Source: Labilibaculum manganireducens
GTDB lineage: Bacteria > Bacteroidota > Bacteroidia > Bacteroidales > Marinifilaceae
Reading direction: 5' to 3'
NCBI RefSeq assembly: GCF_002843385.1
Contig: NZ_MVDE01000001.1
Coordinates: forward strand, 62,001-126,000
DNA length: 64,000 nt
This document shows, piece by piece, positions 61,558 through 64,000 of this stretch; the first letter of the stretch is position 1, and each line of letters begins with the position of its first letter. The notes beneath the pieces were generated by a model. It ran no database searches. It worked only from the letters and a program-made list of their open reading frames with translations, and was not told the DNA's origin. Both the position numbers and the translations under genes were made by a program.

Positions 61558-61592
61558 AAAAAAAAGGCCAGTATCTGGAAATACTGACCCTT
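61558..61592 (-). terminator. Rho-independent terminator of the GH130_2 gene
   Basis: On the minus strand, ggtcagtat pairs with atactggcc (61581-61589 with 61566-61574), followed by eight T (61558-61565). It lies about 20 nt past the stop. Confidence 0.8.
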
Positions 61593-61612
61593 TAAAATCA
61601 AAACTAACTTAA

Positions 61613-62581
61613 CTATAATGAGTTCTTCTTAATAAAATCGATTACTTCATCGATGTAGGCGAAACTCATGCCAACTACCGTATCGGCAGCTCCGTAATAA
61701 ACGGCAACTTTATTTCCTTCGGTTAATGCGGCACATGGGAATACCACATTAGGCACATCGCCAACCAACTCGTAAGGTGCTGCCGGAGCCAATAAATAGG
61801 GTTGAGATCGGTACAAGACCTTATCGGGATTTTCGAGGTCGAGAAGGGCTGCTCCCATCGAATAACGGAATCCATTGCAGGTATTGATTACCCCATGGTA
61901 AAACATCAACCACCCTTCGTTGGTGCGAACAGGAACTGAACCGGCTCCAATTTTGGTACACTGCCATGCACTATCGGTGAAATTTGATACCTTCATTACG
62001 CAACGGTGCTCTCCCCAATATTTCATATCGGGACTGTAAGAGATATAAATATCACCGAAAGGTGTGTGTCCATTATCGCTTGGGCGGCTTAGCATTGCGT
62101 ATTTTCCGTCAATTTTCTCAGGAAACAAAACACCGTTACGGTTGAATGGTAAAAATGCATTTTCGCACTGGTGAAAGGTCTTAAAATCGAAGGTGTAAGC
62201 GATCCCGATTGTTGGTCCGTGGTAACCGTTGCACCATGTAATCCAATAGCGGTCTTCGATCCAGCAAACACGAGGGTCGTATTTGTAATCGGAATCGATC
62301 ATGTCGGTGTTGCCGGCTACCATTTCGATTGGATCGTGATTGATGTCCCAATTGATTCCATCTTTACTGAAACCGGCAAAAATATTCATTTGCACCGATT
62401 TGTTATCGCAACGGAATACTCCGGCAAAGCCATCCCCAAAAGGAACTACTGCGCTATTAAAAATACTGTTGGATGTTGGTATGTCGTACCTTCCAATAAC
62501 AGGATTTTGAGAAAATCTCCACATCACGTCCTTACATCCTTCCGGCCTGTCTTCCCAAGGCATATTTACTTTACTAGTCAT
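61613..62581 (-). CDS. GH130_2-type mannoside phosphorylase
   Basis: The 322-residue five-bladed propeller protein lacks a signal peptide. The catalytic Asp102 lies in the [19 protein letters not shown] region, and [13 protein letters not shown] matches the phosphate-binding part. Sequence and length fit GH130 subfamily 2, whose members cleave beta-1,4-mannooligosaccharides or mannosyl-N-acetylglucosamine with phosphate to mannose 1-phosphate. It differs clearly from the GH130_1 enzyme at 44.3 kb. It follows a sodium:solute symporter gene (39-nt gap), so together they import and split a mannoside. The exact substrate is open. Confidence 0.85.
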   Translation of the reverse strand: MTSKVNMPWEDRPEGCKDVMWRFSQNPVIGRYDIPTSNSIFNSAVVPFGDGFAGVFRCDNKSVQMNIFAGFSKDGINWDINHDPIEMVAGNTDMIDSDYKYDPRVCWIEDRYWITWCNGYHGPTIGIAYTFDFKTFHQCENAFLPFNRNGVLFPEKIDGKYAMLSRPSDNGHTPFGDIYISYSPDMKYWGEHRCVMKVSNFTDSAWQCTKIGAGSVPVRTNEGWLMFYHGVINTCNGFRYSMGAALLDLENPDKVLYRSQPYLLAPAAPYELVGDVPNVVFPCAALTEGNKVAVYYGAADTVVGMSFAYIDEVIDFIKKNSL

Positions 62582-62620
62582 TTTTTATTGTTTATGAATT
62601 TAATTCTATTCAATATCGTT

Positions 62621-64000
62621 TTAGTCTTCGTTGATTTCTTTTTTGCAATACTTATAATCAGCAGGATAATCTTCGAGCTTTTTGTACCATGTAAAATAGA
62701 GAATAATGCTCGTTATTATAAATAATGCCGCAACCCATGACAATGAGGTGTATTTTCCAATCACAAAATAAATTGGGATGAGTGGCAACATCATTTGCCA
62801 GCCTGCTCCAATGGTACAGTTAAACATGTCTTTTAAGAAATCGTTATTCGGTTTTGCTTCCGGATTTTGTGCTTTCAATTTTAAATAAACCGGCTTCCAA
62901 AATCCCCATGGACGAACACTTTCGTAAAATTTAATTAATACCTCATCGGATTCAGGTTTGGTTAGCAAACTGCCGATAACCGATGCGGCAAAAGAGAATA
63001 GGAAAATATACGGGAAGGCATAAATTGGAGACACTTCGGGAAACACAAGAGGTGCCACCAACGAGGCTGTTAAACCGGCAAGCATTCCATAAAAATAGCC
63101 ATAGCCATTAAATCTCCACCACACCCATTTTAAAAGATTTGATGCGGTATATCCGCCAAACAAAGCTCCTACCAACCACTTCATAACAGTATCGATACTT
63201 TCGGCAAAAAAGCCAAAGAATATTCCTACAATTACAACTGCGAATGATGACAAATAACTCATTCGAATGTATTTCTTTTGAGAAGCATTCGGATTGATGA
63301 ATTTTTTATAGATATCGTTTACAATGTAGGCCGGTCCGGCATTTACGTTTGCAGCAAAAGTGGACATGAAGGCCGCGATTAGTCCTGCCAGTAATAATCC
63401 TTTTGCTCCATCGGGAATAAAATTATTTAAGGCATATGGCAAGACCATTTCAAAATCGATGTTGTTACCCATCTTATTGAATTCGGGAGCCAGATAAACC
63501 AATGCCAATACTGCCAGCCCCGCAATCATCAAATAACGGGGAACGAATAGTACCAAAGATACAATCCCACTCATTTTAGCAGCATCTTTAGGTGTTTCGG
63601 TAGAAAGAATCCGCTGCATATCGTAACTGGGAACCGGTCCGGCAATACTCACCAATACCCCTTTAAAAATCATCATCATCATTAAAACCGAGAACAAATT
63701 ATAGCCGTCGATATCAATTTTGTGGTTTACTGCAGGTATTAGATTGCTCCAATCTAAATTCAGATTCCAGCCAAAGGAAATATCAGCCCAACCTGCAGGC
63801 ACGGCTGCAGCAATCTGCTCCGGAGTAACTAAGGATACCGCAATTACACCTACCATGATACAGGCAATCGTCATAATTACAAACTGAAGTACTTCGGTAA
63901 AAACTACGGAATACATTCCCCCTTTTACAACATACAAAGTGGTTAATCCCATAATGATAATGGCGTACATATTCTCCGACTTGATTCCTAGTCCGAAAAC
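62621..64000 (-). CDS. Sodium:solute symporter (SSS family), 5' end outside the window
   Basis: The frame is open to base 64000, so the N-terminus is missing; the ATG at 63970 is internal. At least 459 residues with about ten membrane helices remain. The SSS features include the sodium-site helices (NAGPAYIVNDIYKKFINP) and the long C-terminal hydrophilic region between the last helices (TKPESDEVLIKFYESVRPWG). Members near GH130_2, epimerase and GH5 genes carry mannosides or mannose. It is the upstream partner of the phosphorylase gene; further genes of this locus probably lie beyond the window. Confidence 0.88.
   Translation of the reverse strand, partial: VFGLGIKSENMYAIIIMGLTTLYVVKGGMYSVVFTEVLQFVIMTIACIMVGVIAVSLVTPEQIAAAVPAGWADISFGWNLNLDWSNLIPAVNHKIDIDGYNLFSVLMMMMIFKGVLVSIAGPVPSYDMQRILSTETPKDAAKMSGIVSLVLFVPRYLMIAGLAVLALVYLAPEFNKMGNNIDFEMVLPYALNNFIPDGAKGLLLAGLIAAFMSTFAANVNAGPAYIVNDIYKKFINPNASQKKYIRMSYLSSFAVVIVGIFFGFFAESIDTVMKWLVGALFGGYTASNLLKWVWWRFNGYGYFYGMLAGLTASLVAPLVFPEVSPIYAFPYIFLFSFAASVIGSLLTKPESDEVLIKFYESVRPWGFWKPVYLKLKAQNPEAKPNNDFLKDMFNCTIGAGWQMMLPLIPIYFVIGKYTSLSWVAALFIITSIILYFTWYKKLEDYPADYKYCKKEINED

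Overview
The window looks like a chromosomal segment of a low-GC, probably marine or sediment member of the Bacteroidota, most likely the Marinilabiliales/Marinifilaceae area. This is inferred from gene content, not from a marker gene. The clues are a SusC/SusD pair, lipoproteins with Bacteroidota-type lipoboxes, Bacteroidota-style promoters (TTG, about 20 nt, TAnnTTTG), few Shine-Dalgarno sites, a cysteate synthase of the kind linked to sulfonolipids, and the flavobacterial-type arginine decarboxylase.

Layout. 1-22 kb is mostly housekeeping and accessory metabolism. It holds the end of a CoA-disulfide-reductase-like rhodanese/TusA/DsrE fusion; a polyamine pair (arginine decarboxylase and a deoxyhypusine-synthase homologue); acetyl-CoA synthetase, acyl-CoA synthetase and an acetate transporter; cysteate synthase; an ECF sigma/anti-sigma/Spy-like envelope-stress operon with a DUF2202 lipoprotein; and a compact membrane-protein operon (TM2, DUF2752, DUF4870-like) that ends in what looks like a truncated M48 peptidase.

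22-47.9 kb is a large beta-mannan utilisation locus on the minus strand, with a divergent AraC-type regulator at its head. In transcription order it encodes a GH26 mannanase, GH130_1 mannosylglucose phosphorylase, SusC, SusD, two TIG-domain surface glycan-binding proteins, a second GH26, a mannobiose 2-epimerase-type AGE protein, GH27 alpha-galactosidase, a GPH sugar symporter, three esterases (CE2, SGNH, SIAE-like), GH2 beta-mannosidase and GH5 mannanase. Together these can bind, deacetylate, degalactosylate and cut galacto(gluco)mannan, import it through SusCD, epimerise mannobiose to mannosylglucose and cleave that by phosphorolysis.

48-60.5 kb carries a DEAD-box helicase, a DUF4382 lipoprotein, a peroxiredoxin, a hybrid histidine kinase, a TlpA-like thioredoxin lipoprotein or secreted protein, asparagine synthetase B and RlmF. 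61.6-64 kb opens a second mannoside locus (GH130_2 plus a sodium:solute symporter) that runs off the window.

The most unusual material is non-coding: (1) a dispersed palindromic element, six copies at four loci, always in front of exported-protein genes; (2) two unrelated degenerate tandem arrays with a period near 21 nt (20.77-21.04 kb and 58.96-59.27 kb); (3) three near-identical 147-bp tandem repeats with short hairpins and a further structured element (60.6-61.56 kb). I see no rRNA, tRNA, CRISPR array, transposase or prophage gene.
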